Position numbers and translations under genes: made by a program
NCBI GenBank assembly: GCA_030549335.1
Contig: JAUKPH010000018.1
Coordinates: 124,001-188,000 of the forward strand
Length of the DNA: 64,000 nt
Direction of reading: 5' to 3'
Source of the DNA: Pontederia crassipes
Taxonomy: Eukaryota; Streptophyta; Magnoliopsida; Commelinales; Pontederiaceae
The notes under the pieces: model-generated
Told to the model about the DNA's origin: nothing
Database searches by the model: none
What the model saw: only the letters and a program-made list of their open reading frames with translations
Shown here: positions 51,893 through 62,036 of the stretch, piece after piece
How the letters are laid out: the number at the start of each line of letters is the position of its first letter
How positions within the stretch are numbered: position 1 is the stretch's first letter

Positions 51893-52072
51893 ACAACAAA
51901 CAACAACAACAAAGCCTTATCCCACTAGGTGGGGTCGGCTACATGGATCATACGACGTCATTCGTTGATCCATGTTCATACGATTCGACAAGGTTTTACG
52001 CTGGTTGTCGGGGCCTAACACAACCTTCCTCCTTTATCCGGGCTTGGGACTGGCTATAAAACATAGGCGGAG
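51893..52072 (-). mobile_element. TTG-tailed SINE, copy B
   Basis: Same sequence as copy A on the - strand: (AAC)n at 51893-51912 and CTCCGCCTATGTTTTATAGCC at the other end. A clear target duplication was not seen. Confidence 0.85.
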
Positions 52073-53928
52073 TTGAAAGTGGATAAAATACATAAAACAT
52101 ATTTTTAGTATCTTTCCTGGTAATATATTTATATTTTTTTATTAAACATATAAGAGAAACGGTGAGTATGTATAATAGATAAGCAGTTCAACCGTCCATC
52201 AAAGATTGGTTGGGAGGGCTTCCATAGAACTCTATATAATGAAGGACAATTTTGAATGACTCAGTTGGGATAATGAATAAAGTTTAATGCTTAAAGACAA
52301 TAATAATTTGTAACAACTAAATTGCTAGCAAGTGCACTAGTAGTATCAAGTAATAAAGTTGAGAATAGAGCGTCGAACCCACGAGGAACTATTCAAATCT
52401 AATCTATCTTAATAATTTAGGAGAACAAAATGGTTTTGTGGAAAGATAATAGAAAATTAAAGGTGCAGAAAATAAATGAAAGATAATTATAATGAATCAG
52501 TGTTGAGCCTTAGGAATTATGAATGATTAATTTAAAGATAAACATGTATGATTCTCTGTAATAGTTGAGTTATAACAGTAAATAATAGCATTTATTCTTA
52601 TAAGGAATTAGGAGTACCTAAATTATTGACCTCTCCAATATGAGTAAACCAAATTATCTTAATGTTCGATAAAATTGAAAATCACAAACGACAAGTCAAT
52701 TCTCAATTTAGCAAAAGATTAAGATGCATTAATATGTTATCTCCTAGGCTATTATTCACCCACAATAACAGGCTGCACGAAATTTGGCACAAATGATGAG
52801 TTACCGAATATGTGTTATGTATGTCTTAACTTAAAAGTAAAAGATCGTCATAATAATTCCTGAAACTAATCACTCATCGTACAAGTTTTTAATCTAATCT
52901 CAGAAATAAAATTACTCATCAAAAGTTTGTAATGGATTAAGCATGCATAATCAAAAGAAACCGAAAACTTTAATTAACTCAACTAATAACATGTTCAAAC
53001 AGTTTTTCCTTTAAAATAAAATATAAAATCTCTATTACAAGAAATTATAACATGAACTAGGTAAAAGAGCATCCAAGTAAAAGATAAAGGAAGAATTCGT
53101 AGCTTTCAGGACCTCTGGTCCGTTGCACAACACAACCGACGAGCTGCTGCACAGCCTTCTTGGTTGATCTTTAAGCTTTGAAATTCATCATCAGCAGTAA
53201 TGTACGGCTCCCAGGTCTCAAGCACTACGTTTTCTATCCTCTAGGTGTTCCAAGAGTTTTCGTAGAGTTTCAATTTATTTGGGAGTCTTTTAAGGCAAAA
53301 CAATGAAAATTCGAAATTGACTTTGATTGAGCTTTAAAATCATTCAAAACTCTTTCGTTTTGAGTAAATATGTTTTCTAATGATCCCTAGGGCTTATGAT
53401 AAAGTTTGAAATCAATCTGCACTTGAAATTCTAAAGAAAAGTCAAAGAAATCTCCAAATTCAGCTTCGTAACTGCCCATAACAACTTTGTAACAGCCCGT
53501 AACATTCTGGTCACGGCCCGTTACTCGGGCAAATTTTTAAGCTGAAACTGCTATTTAACGGGCCGTTAAAAGCTTGTAACACCACTTCTGTTACAGTCCG
53601 TTATATTCAATTTTCTTTCACCAATTATCAATTTTTGGCTTCGTTAAACTCCGATTTAAGTGTCCTTTTTTAATGACTTCGTAACCTTTTTCTCTTGCTT
53701 TTTATGCAATAAAACACAAAATTTGGGTAGATTTTCATTTTTATAAAATTAAAACAAATAAGGTCAAAAAATGATGCATGCTATATAAAAATGAATCGAA
53801 ATGAGATTAAATGTATGACGAATTATATGTTGTATTTTGCATGCACCAATTAGTTAATTTATTCGTAATTTGATTAGCACTTTTTTTCTTTTCTTTCTAT
53901 TTCGACTAGACTTGTTTGGATTTTACCC
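52073..53928. other. repeat-like AT-rich sequence, no gene recognised
   Basis: Contains GCAAGTGCACTAGTAGTATC and GCGTCGAACCCACGAGGAAC near 52330-52390, wording I associate with LTRs or leaders of large plant Ty3 elements, and GTAACAGCCCGTAACA-like repeats near 53480-53600. No partner LTR or domain found. ATTTGTAACAACTAAATT occurs at about 51852 and 52307, on both sides of SINE copy B. Confidence 0.35.
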
Positions 53929-53938
53929 TATAAATAGG
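53929..53938 (+). promoter_or_regulatory. candidate TATA box of the PI31-like gene
   Basis: CTATAAATAG lies 96 bases before the ATG at 54034, a plausible distance for a short leader. Confidence 0.5.
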
Positions 53939-54033
53939 GACCCTTTTTAATGATATATCACAATACAATCTTCTTTTGATATTTGCTTGAAACAACTATA
54001 TTGAAGGTTTGATCCCCAAGAAGCGATCAACTC

Positions 54034-57000
54034 ATGGCTTCAGAGAGCTCGGTGATGGCGGTCATCAGGGCCTCGCGCCCTTCGTTCCGGAATTCCCACG
54101 ACAAGCTCGTCTTCGTCGTGCACTCCTCCTCTCTCGCCACCGGCTACTCCCTCAACGCCACCGGCAGTCGCGCCCTCTCTGTCTCCCCTTCGACTGGTGT
54201 GCTCATTCGTAAAGATTTAAATGCTTACCTATTTTGCATGCTTGGACTATGGAGCAGACAAATTCTGCTGAAATTTGAGGAAAACTTTGGACTTCCCATC
54301 AGTTCTGTTAGTTTTTGGGCATAACATGATTTGGTCTTTTCTTCCTTCCGTGTTCTGTTTTTAAGATGTTGTATGGCTTCTTTTTATTTTATTAGTGGAG
54401 AAAAGAAGTTCTTTGTGGATTCAAATGTTTGTACTATCTTTTCGTTGACATTTTTTGCTTGTATTTCTTCCATGTGCACATAAATTTAGATGAAGAGGTG
54501 GGGATTGAAGGGTGGAACGAGCTGGAGGATGTTTATGGATTCGTCTATTCCAAAGTTGAGAAGGGAGAGAAGAATACAGTCTTGGTGAAGTGCTTGCCCA
54601 TTGGAAATGTACTTGCTGTTGATGTGCTGGCTCGCAAGGACTCAGAGACAGAGCCTTTCAATGTCCAAATAAAGTATGTTCGTTTCATGCTTGCAGAGAA
54701 GAACTTGCCATTAGTCCTGTTGCTAAGATTTTTCTGATTCTTTCTTCTTTTCAGCACTAAGGAATATTTGTCAGACCTTGTTTCCTTGAAACCGAGTAAT
54801 TATGCCGAAGTGTGCAATAATTTCAATGGCCTCGTTGAGAAGTTGAATTCAGATGTTTTTGCCAAGCTGAAGCCCAAGACAAGTAGTTCTACATCGACTC
54901 GCAGGTAAGTTTATTTCTCGTGCTAGATTTCTAAACCGAAAGATCTTGTTGGGAGTGCTTATAGAGTTTTGACAAAACATAGTACCAAGATAGGAGTTTA
55001 TCATTGAATTGCAACTTTTGGCAGTGCGGGCCAAGCTCAAAGCAATTCCATCAACACTGAACCACCTGCTGAAATCCGAACGCAGGAGCCTAGTTTCCCA
55101 ACTGGGTAATGTTGAATTTCTTTTTCAAATCTGTCTTTATTTTGTTAGGAAAGCTGTTATGCTTGGTTTTTCTTATTTAATATATATATATATATATATA
55201 TATATTCGTATGATAGTTTGCACCTTTTCATTTAAAAGAATATTGCAGTTATGCCCGATGATTTTTATTTTTATTGTTTGCATGAAGCAATCTCTTCAAC
55301 ATAATTTCTTATGTTTAATGGCTTATACTATGTTAATAATGCCTTGAATCTGAACCCAGTTGGTCCCCCTACATAGTCAGGCGCTTCAGCAGAATTCCCC
55401 TACGGGGGGTCTCGCTGAGCGAAAATTTTTAGGGGTATTCTGTTTGTGATTCGGATTTGATTTATTTCCTTATCACGAGATAGGTGTCCTATTTTCAGGG
55501 GATTTATTTAGAGTCCCAGTCCGTATGTAATTCCTATCATCTGTCAAAGGGAGTGCCTATATAAACTCCCTAGGGGTCTAGACCGAGACCTATCCTTGTA
55601 ATCATCATTATTCCATAACAAAGAGCCGCCGCCGTTTTTCCTCTTCGTGTTCTTCTGTATTTCGTGTAATCCCTCTCTCCCTCTTTTCGTAACAAACTGG
55701 TATCAGAGCCTTAGGGTTTGTCAACGATTCTCGATCAGCAGAGAGATGGCGTCGCACAACGTGAGCGTGGAGAAGTTCAACGGCAGAAACTGTTTCGGGT
55801 TGTGGCAGATCAAGATGCGGGCACTTTTGAAGCAACAAGGAGTCTGGGCGCCGCTCTCAAACGTGTCGAAGAACAAGCCAAAGGAGGAAGACTCGAAAGG
55901 CAAAGAAAAGGAGATCGACTTCGCAACTTTGGCAGCACAGGAGGAGAAGGCGCACTCGATGATCCTGTTGTGTCTGACGGATGAGGTGATAATCGAGGTC
56001 GCAGATGAAGAAAAAGCGGTCGGTCTGTGGTTGAGACTCGAGAGTCTATATATGACGAAGTCTCTCACCAACAAGTTGCTGTTGAAGCAACGTTTGTTCT
56101 CTCTCCGCATGCAGGAAGGTACCCCTCTGAAGGAACATCTTGATCAGTTAAATTCTTTGTTGATGGAACTCAGAAATATCGATGTTAAGATCGAGGATGA
56201 AGATGCTGCCCTAATTCTGTTAGTTTCGCTTCCTCCATCATATGAAAATTTCGTTCAGTCTATGATTATCGGGAAGGAAACTATAAGTCTGGAAGAAGTA
56301 AGATCGAGTCTCATACTCGTGAACTTCGGCATAGGGCATCTGGAAATTCTGTAGAGACTCAGGCCGTGGGTTTGATATCAACCGTAGAGAAGGGACAATC
56401 CTCAAATTCAAAGAAATCCAAGTCGAAGAAGAAGAAAATCACTGCGAAAGACATCTGTAATTACTGTAAGGAACCAGGTCATTGGAAGAAGGATTGTCCG
56501 AAGAAGAAGAAGGCCCCTGTCGCTGCGGTGGCACATGAAACAGGAAATTCCGAAGATGATTTGGTTCTGGCTGTTTCTGATCAAGGATGTCTGGCGGATA
56601 GTTGGGTTCTGGATTCGGGGTGTTCCTATCATATGACTCCGAATAAAGAGTGGTTCTCAACTTATCAGAAGATTGATGGTGGAAACGTCATCATGGGCAA
56701 TGATGCAGCCTGTCAGATAGTTGGGATCGGTTCTGTGCAGATCAGGACTCATGACAATCTTGTGAGGACGCTGACAGATGTCCGCCATGTTCCGCAACTG
56801 AAAAAGAATTTGATATCACTTGAAGTCCTCGACTCTAAAGGGTGTCAGATCAATGCTGCTGGAGGCATCCTCACAGTCATGAAAGGTGATGCTACGGTTC
56901 TGAAGGGAGTCAGACAGAAGTCCTTGTATGTATTACAAGGCAAGACAGTCTTTGGCGTTGCTGCAGTGACTAGTTCATCCGAATCAGAAAGGTCCAGGCT

Positions 57001-60000
57001 GTGGCACATGCGGCTTGGGCATATGAGTCAGAACGGGATGAATATCCTCAGCAAACGAGGTCTTCTAGGGGAGAAGAAGATATCTGAGATAAACTTCTGT
57101 AAGCACTGCGTATTCGGTAAACAACGAAGGTCTCAGTTTGGCAAGGCAGTGCACAGGACGAAGGCGACACTTGACTACATCCACGCCGATTGTTGGGGTC
57201 CCTCTCGTGTTCCATCATTAGGAGGTGCGAGGTACTTCCTATCTGTGATTGATGACTACTCGAGGATGACTTGGGTATTCATGATGAAACACAAGAGTGA
57301 GTCCTTCAAGGCCTTCAAGCAGTGGAAGGTTCTGGTGGAAAATCAGACGTCGAAGAAAGTGAAGCGTCTTCGCACTGACAATGGTTTGGAGTTCTGTTCT
57401 GCTGAATTTGACCAGTTCTGCAAAGATGAAGGCATTGCCAGACATCGCACAGTCAGGGGTACTCCACAGCAGAATGGAGTTGCAGAACGAATGAACAGGA
57501 CACTTCTGGAGAGGGCAAGGTGCATGCTCTCTAACGCTGGTCTGAATAGGACATTCTGGGCTGAAGCTGTTAACACAGCTTGTTACTTGGTGAATCGAAG
57601 TCCAGCGACTGCAATTGATCTCAAGACTCCAACTGAGGTATGGTCAGGAAATCCTGCTGATTATACTTGTCTGAAAGTTTTTGGTTGTCCAGCATACTAT
57701 CACGTCAGTGAAGGGAAGTTGGAGCCAAGGGCCAAAGAAGGGGTGTTCATGGGATATGGTGCAGGAGTGAAGGGCTACAGAATCTGGTCTCCTTCAGAAC
57801 ACAAAGTCATTCACAGCAGAAGCGTAACCTTTGATGAAGCATCAATGCTTCAGTTGAAGGTGGAGGCTCAAGAGAGTGTCAGTAAACAGGTGGAGGTTGA
57901 AATCACTCAAATTGAGGATGATGCTGAAGGATCACATCAAGAAGCAGAACCAGAAGGTGAAGAATCTGATGAGCAACCTGAAGAGGAGTCAATTGCTACT
58001 AGACGTCCTCGCAAAGAAGTGGGTCCTCCTAAGCGATATGGTTTCGAGGACATGGTTGCTTATGCACTACAGGTAGCTAAAGAGGTGGAGTCCCTGGAGC
58101 CGTCCTCTTATAGGGATGCCATCACATGTGCCGAATCTAGACAGTGGATCGCTGCTATGGGTGAGGAGATGGAATCTCTTCACAAGAATCAGACGTGGGA
58201 GCTGGTCAAGTTGCCTAAAGGCAGGAAGATTGTTGGCTGTAAATGGATCTTCAAGAAGAAAGCAGGAATTTCAGGAGTTGAAGGCACGAGATACAAAGCA
58301 CGATTGGTTGCTAAAGGTTATAGTCAGAAAGAAGGTGTGGACTACAATGAGATATTCTCACCTGTTGTCAGACATACTTCTATCAGGGTGCTACTTGCTC
58401 TTGTAGCACATCAGAATCTAGAGCTCGAGCAACTAGATGTGAAGACTGCTTTCCTACATGGAGAACTTGAAGAAGATATTCTTATGAGCCAACCAGAGGG
58501 ATTCTCCATTCCTGGAAAGGAGAATCAAGTTTGTAGTCTGAAGAAATCTCTGTATGGCTTGAAGCAGTCTCCCAGACAATGGTACAAGAGGTTCGACAGC
58601 TTCATGATCAGTAAGGGATTCAGTCGAAGTCCCTATGATTGCTGTGTATACCACAAGAAGGTGAAGGACGGCGCCACCATCTATCTGCTCTTGTATGTTG
58701 ATGATATGCTTATTGCTGCCAGAGACATGGCAGACATTCAAAATTTGAAAAAGCTCTTCAGTGCAGAATTCGACATGAAAGATCTTGGTGCAGCACAGAA
58801 GATTCTGGGGATGGAAATTCTAAGGGATCGCGCACAGGGTAAACTCTTCTTATCTCAGAAAAGTTATATTGAGAAGATTTTATCCAGGTTTGGAATGTCT
58901 GGAGCGAAGCTTTTGAATACTCCATCAGCTGCAAATGTTCATCTTTCTGTTGCCTTCGCACCAAAGTCAGATGCAGAAAAGGAGTACATGTCTCGGGTTC
59001 CATATGCTAGTGCAGTTGGAAGTTTGATGTATGCCATGGTTTGTACAAGACCAGACATTGCTCATGCAGTCAGTGTTGTCAGCAGGTTCATGAACGATCC
59101 AGGAAAGGAGCACTGGCAAGCAGTGAAGCGAATTTTTCGGTATCTGAGAGGAACATCTGATATTGGCCTCATCTACAGAAGTGATAAAGAGTGTTTGATT
59201 GCAGGGTACTCAGATTCAGATTATGCTGGAGATGTTGATGGAAGACGATCTATGACAGGCTATGTCTTCACTTTGGGCAGTTCAGTTATTAGTTGGAAGG
59301 CTACACTTCAACCATCAGTTACATTGTCCACCACAGAGGCTGAATACATGGCACTGACGGAAGCTGCCAAGGAAGGCATCTGGTTAAAAGGCTTAGTTGG
59401 AGATCTCGGATTACATCAGGAGCAGGCTATAGTGCACTGTGACAGTCTGAGTGCAATATGTTTAGCCAAGGATCAAGTACATCATGAAAGAACCAAACAC
59501 ATTGATGTCAGATATCACTTCATCCGCACTGAGAAGAGGATCAAGGTGAAGAAGATTAGCACTGAAGATAATCTAGCTGATATGTTCACCAAATCTGTTC
59601 CTTATGGCAAGTTCCAACATTGTTTGGACTTGCTTAACATAAATACTTGGTAATAGCTTTAAGATGGGACTGGCGGCGGCGTGGCGTGCTTTTGTGCTCT
59701 GAAGATGATTCAAGTCAAGGTGGAGATTTGTTAATAATGCCTTGAATCTGAACCCAGTTGGTCCCCCTACATAGTCAGGCGCTTCAGCAGAATTCCCCTA
59801 CGGGGGTCTCGCTGAGCGAAAATTTTTAGGGGTATTCTGTTTGTGATTCGGATTTGATTTATTTCCTTATCACGAGATAGATGTCCTATTTTCAGGGGAT
59901 TTATTTAGAGTCTCAGTCCGTATGTAATTCCTATCATCTGTCAAAGGGAGTGCCTATATAAACTCCCTAGGGGTCTAGACCGAGACCTATCCTTGTAATC

Positions 60001-61679
60001 ATCATTATTCCATAACAAAGAGCCGCCGCCGTTTTTCCTCTTCGTGTTCTTCTGTATTTCGTGCGATCCCTCTCTCCCTCTTTTCGTAACATACTATATG
60101 CTGTTGGCGTACTTCAACCTTTGCTAATCTTCATTTTTGACTTACACTTTGTCAGTTTTTTGAGCTTCTACATGACAAAGTTGCATGTTAATTGGATTGT
60201 GAACAACAACAACAACAAAGCCTTATCCCACTAGGTGGGGTCGGCTACATGGATCATACGACGCCATTCCGCTCTATTAGTAATCATTGATCCATGTTCA
60301 TAAGATTCGACAGGATTTTATGCTGGCTGTCGGGGCCTAACACAACCCTCCTCCTTTATCCGGGCTTGGGACCGGCTATAAAATATAGGATTGTGAACAT
60401 AGTTATTAATTCTGATTTGCTTTTGCAGTTTAATATTCCCTCCTGTTCCTCCAGCTGGAATTAGTGATCTTTATCCTGGTCCTGGTGCTGGCTTTTATCC
60501 TAATAGGTTCATTTATGTCTGCCTTTCTTTTTCTATCATAATAAAATGTTGTGCAGATCTTCTCTTATCTCTTATCTGATTTCAGGGGTTTGGGAGGAGG
60601 TGGTGGCATGCTTGTAGGTAAAGTCTGCTGTCTTCCTTAAAAACAACATTAATTATATTGTTGGTTGCTGTTTATCATTTTTATGGACAATGATGCAGGT
60701 CCCAATGATCCTCGTTTTTTTGGCTCTGTTGAGCCACCTCCTTTCCATGGTGGCATCCCGTAAGTATTATGTTCATTATGCTTGCATAGCATATTTTTGT
60801 CAGATTCAAGACTTTTTGGCAGATGATCTTGATATATTTCATAGCCGGTCCCAAGTCCGGATAAAGGAGGAGGGTTGTGTTAGGCCCCGACAGCCAGCGT
60901 AAAATCTTGTCGAATCGCATGAACATGGATCAACGAATGACGTCGTATGATCCATGTAGCCGACCTCACCTAGTGGGATAAGGCTTTGTTGTTGTTGTTG
61001 TTGTTGTTGATCTTGATATATTTCATGTACTAGGGGTGTACCGCCAGGCGCTCGATTTGACCCATATGGTCCTCCAGGTGTCCCAGGATTTGAGCCTGGT
61101 CGGTTTATCAGGTATGTTCATATTCAGAAATCCTAGGCACCTAATAATTGGGTTATATTTGATGTGATCTAGGCAAAATAAAATAATTGCAAAATCAGGC
61201 CTGTGTCGTCTACAACTGAGAAAGTGAGAAATCTGAACTATATATGTGAAATCAAGGTAGCATATTGCACCACCACTTTTTGGTTTTAAGTCCTATGAGG
61301 GTTTTGTTGCCTCCTATGTCAATTCTCCTTTATCTCATTCTTAAAAGTTTACAATGTATTCACTTCACTACTTTGAAATGAAGCTCTTCACCTAACATAT
61401 TTTAATTACTTGTCCTATTGTTGCTGTACTCTTATTGTCCTATAATGGTTATCTCATGATATCTGCCAGTCTGCCAGAATTGAAGTACCACTGTTGAGTG
61501 TTAATTAATAATGAATTGCCATAATATGAAAATTTTAATTAGTGATGATCATAAGGAATACCATTTATGTCCTGTGACTGCTATTGACAACACCTTTTAT
61601 CAAACACAGGCAGCCAGGTCCTCCTCGCCGTGGTGCTCATCCAGATGCTCAACATTTCCCAGACCCAGATTACATATAA
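54034..61679 (+). CDS. PI31-like proteasome regulator
   Basis: Nine exons: 54034-54196, 54490-54673, 54755-54904, 55025-55105, 60429-60506, 60586-60617, 60699-60759, 61034-61111, 61610-61679. All junctions are GT-AG and the frame closes at exactly 299 codons with TAA (298 residues). The N-terminal PI31 domain starts [20 protein letters not shown] and continues [19 protein letters not shown] and [21 protein letters not shown] linker rich in Ser/Pro/Gln follows. The C-terminal half is Gly/Pro-rich with the family signature [12 protein letters not shown], then [17 protein letters not shown] and [15 protein letters not shown]31 binds the 20S proteasome and modulates its activity or assembly, in cytosol and nucleus. 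The CDS is intact, but intron 4 has grown to 5.3 kb by a copia element and a SINE, and intron 7 holds another SINE. Confidence 0.95.
55331..55694 (+). repeat. copia C 5' LTR
   Basis: TGTTAATAATG...TTCGTAACA. A TATA-like CTATATAAACT lies at about 55556-55566, followed by the leader. LTR promoters of this type start transcription downstream of this box. Confidence 0.97.
55698..55710 (+). promoter_or_regulatory. copia C primer-binding site
   Basis: TGGTATCAGAGCC, complementary to the 3' end of initiator tRNA-Met, three bases after the 5' LTR. Confidence 0.95.
55746..56354 (+). CDS. copia C gag, frame-shifted at its end
   Basis: From ATG 55746, the first ATG after the primer site: [36 protein letters not shown], then a UBN2-like gag core ([40 protein letters not shown]). 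The frame runs into a stop at 56352-56354 after [12 protein letters not shown]. The +2 frame from about 56310 reads [12 protein letters not shown] and joins pol, as expected for a copia gag. One base (a C near 56309-56312) therefore appears to be missing. The intact protein would form the particle and bind RNA through the zinc knuckle now in the pol frame. Confidence 0.93.
   Translation: MASHNVSVEKFNGRNCFGLWQIKMRALLKQQGVWAPLSNVSKNKPKEEDSKGKEKEIDFATLAAQEEKAHSMILLCLTDEVIIEVADEEKAVGLWLRLESLYMTKSLTNKLLLKQRLFSLRMQEGTPLKEHLDQLNSLLMELRNIDVKIEDEDAALILLVSLPPSYENFVQSMIIGKETISLEEVRSSLILVNFGIGHLEIL
56366..59653 (+). CDS. copia C pol (zinc knuckle, protease, integrase, RT, RNase H)
   Basis: 1095 codons without interruption; the ATG is only the first Met in the frame, which really continues from gag. 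Zinc knuckle [14 protein letters not shown] (31-44). Protease [11 protein letters not shown] (about 80-90). Pre-integrase [14 protein letters not shown] with CKHCVFGKQ. Integrase core Asp (YIHADCWGP, about 270), Asp (RTDNGLEF, about 336) and Glu ([11 protein letters not shown], about 374). [33 protein letters not shown] and YVDDM (about 778-782). RNase [29 protein letters not shown] (about 1024) and [12 protein letters not shown] near the end. All catalytic residues I can check are present. Sequence order and motifs are those of Tnt1-type copia elements. Confidence 0.96.
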   Translation: MGLISTVEKGQSSNSKKSKSKKKKITAKDICNYCKEPGHWKKDCPKKKKAPVAAVAHETGNSEDDLVLAVSDQGCLADSWVLDSGCSYHMTPNKEWFSTYQKIDGGNVIMGNDAACQIVGIGSVQIRTHDNLVRTLTDVRHVPQLKKNLISLEVLDSKGCQINAAGGILTVMKGDATVLKGVRQKSLYVLQGKTVFGVAAVTSSSESERSRLWHMRLGHMSQNGMNILSKRGLLGEKKISEINFCKHCVFGKQRRSQFGKAVHRTKATLDYIHADCWGPSRVPSLGGARYFLSVIDDYSRMTWVFMMKHKSESFKAFKQWKVLVENQTSKKVKRLRTDNGLEFCSAEFDQFCKDEGIARHRTVRGTPQQNGVAERMNRTLLERARCMLSNAGLNRTFWAEAVNTACYLVNRSPATAIDLKTPTEVWSGNPADYTCLKVFGCPAYYHVSEGKLEPRAKEGVFMGYGAGVKGYRIWSPSEHKVIHSRSVTFDEASMLQLKVEAQESVSKQVEVEITQIEDDAEGSHQEAEPEGEESDEQPEEESIATRRPRKEVGPPKRYGFEDMVAYALQVAKEVESLEPSSYRDAITCAESRQWIAAMGEEMESLHKNQTWELVKLPKGRKIVGCKWIFKKKAGISGVEGTRYKARLVAKGYSQKEGVDYNEIFSPVVRHTSIRVLLALVAHQNLELEQLDVKTAFLHGELEEDILMSQPEGFSIPGKENQVCSLKKSLYGLKQSPRQWYKRFDSFMISKGFSRSPYDCCVYHKKVKDGATIYLLLYVDDMLIAARDMADIQNLKKLFSAEFDMKDLGAAQKILGMEILRDRAQGKLFLSQKSYIEKILSRFGMSGAKLLNTPSAANVHLSVAFAPKSDAEKEYMSRVPYASAVGSLMYAMVCTRPDIAHAVSVVSRFMNDPGKEHWQAVKRIFRYLRGTSDIGLIYRSDKECLIAGYSDSDYAGDVDGRRSMTGYVFTLGSSVISWKATLQPSVTLSTTEAEYMALTEAAKEGIWLKGLVGDLGLHQEQAIVHCDSLSAICLAKDQVHHERTKHIDVRYHFIRTEKRIKVKKISTEDNLADMFTKSVPYGKFQHCLDLLNINTW
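59717..59728 (+). promoter_or_regulatory. copia C polypurine tract
   Basis: AAGGTGGAGATT directly before the 3' LTR. Confidence 0.85.
59729..60091 (+). repeat. copia C 3' LTR
   Basis: 363 bp, four substitutions and one indel from the 5' LTR. It could supply a poly(A) signal inside the host intron. Confidence 0.97.
60205..60387 (-). mobile_element. TTG-tailed SINE, copy C (PI31 intron 4)
   Basis: Inserted on the - strand between copia C and exon 5, with a perfect 11-bp duplication GGATTGTGAAC (60194-60204 and 60388-60398). It retains ATTCCGCTCTATTAGTAATC, a segment also found in the LINE tail at about 37062 but missing from copies A, B and D. Confidence 0.95.
60843..61008 (+). mobile_element. 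TTG-tailed SINE, copy D (PI31 intron 7)
   Basis: A perfect 18-bp duplication GATCTTGATATATTTCAT (60825-60842 and 61009-61026) frames AGCCGGTCCCAAG... to (TTG)n. It is slightly 5'-truncated relative to copies A-C. Its right edge is only 25 bases before exon 8. Confidence 0.97.
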
Positions 61680-61890
61680 GACTACTACTGGATGGAGAGG
61701 GCCTTGAAGTTTGGACAGCAGCTTTGTTGGTAGTTGTTGCTGAGGAGGCATGTCGTTAATAAGATTCTTGTTAATGCCCTTTTGTTTTCTTCATCTTTGG
61801 CCTCTACATGTTACTTGTAGCTAGAGAAAAAAAAGATGGGGCAAAACTTTTTGCCTTTCAGCTTTTGATGATTTCATAAAGTTCTTTTCA

Positions 61891-61926
<36 letters not shown>

Positions 61927-62036
61927 CTTCCCAAGATGTTGTATACTCTCACCTAGCAAAGATAGGAATGAGTTGAAGTCCACTTGCATATGTATATATC
62001 AAATTCCTTTTGTTGTCATTTTAGCCCACCAAGCTG
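61680..62036. other. PI31 3' region
   Basis: Likely 3' untranslated sequence followed by a (TA)n(GA)n microsatellite at 61894-61926. No other gene. Confidence 0.6.

Larger units (their letters stand above)
55331..60091 (+). mobile_element. young Tnt1-like (Tork-type) copia element in PI31 intron 4 (copia C)
   Basis: 4761 bp with perfect 5-bp duplications TACTA (55326-55330 and 60092-60096). LTRs of 364 and 363 bp differ by four substitutions and one G deletion. It has a complete primer-binding site, polypurine tract, gag and a full pol. It lies in the same direction as the host gene, 225 bp after exon 4. At the sequence level only a single-base frame shift in gag keeps it from coding a full polyprotein. 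Confidence 0.98.

Noticed and set aside
52330..53900. Solo LTR of a large Ty3 element
   Set aside because: Some wording is suggestive, but I could not define TG...CA ends or a target duplication.
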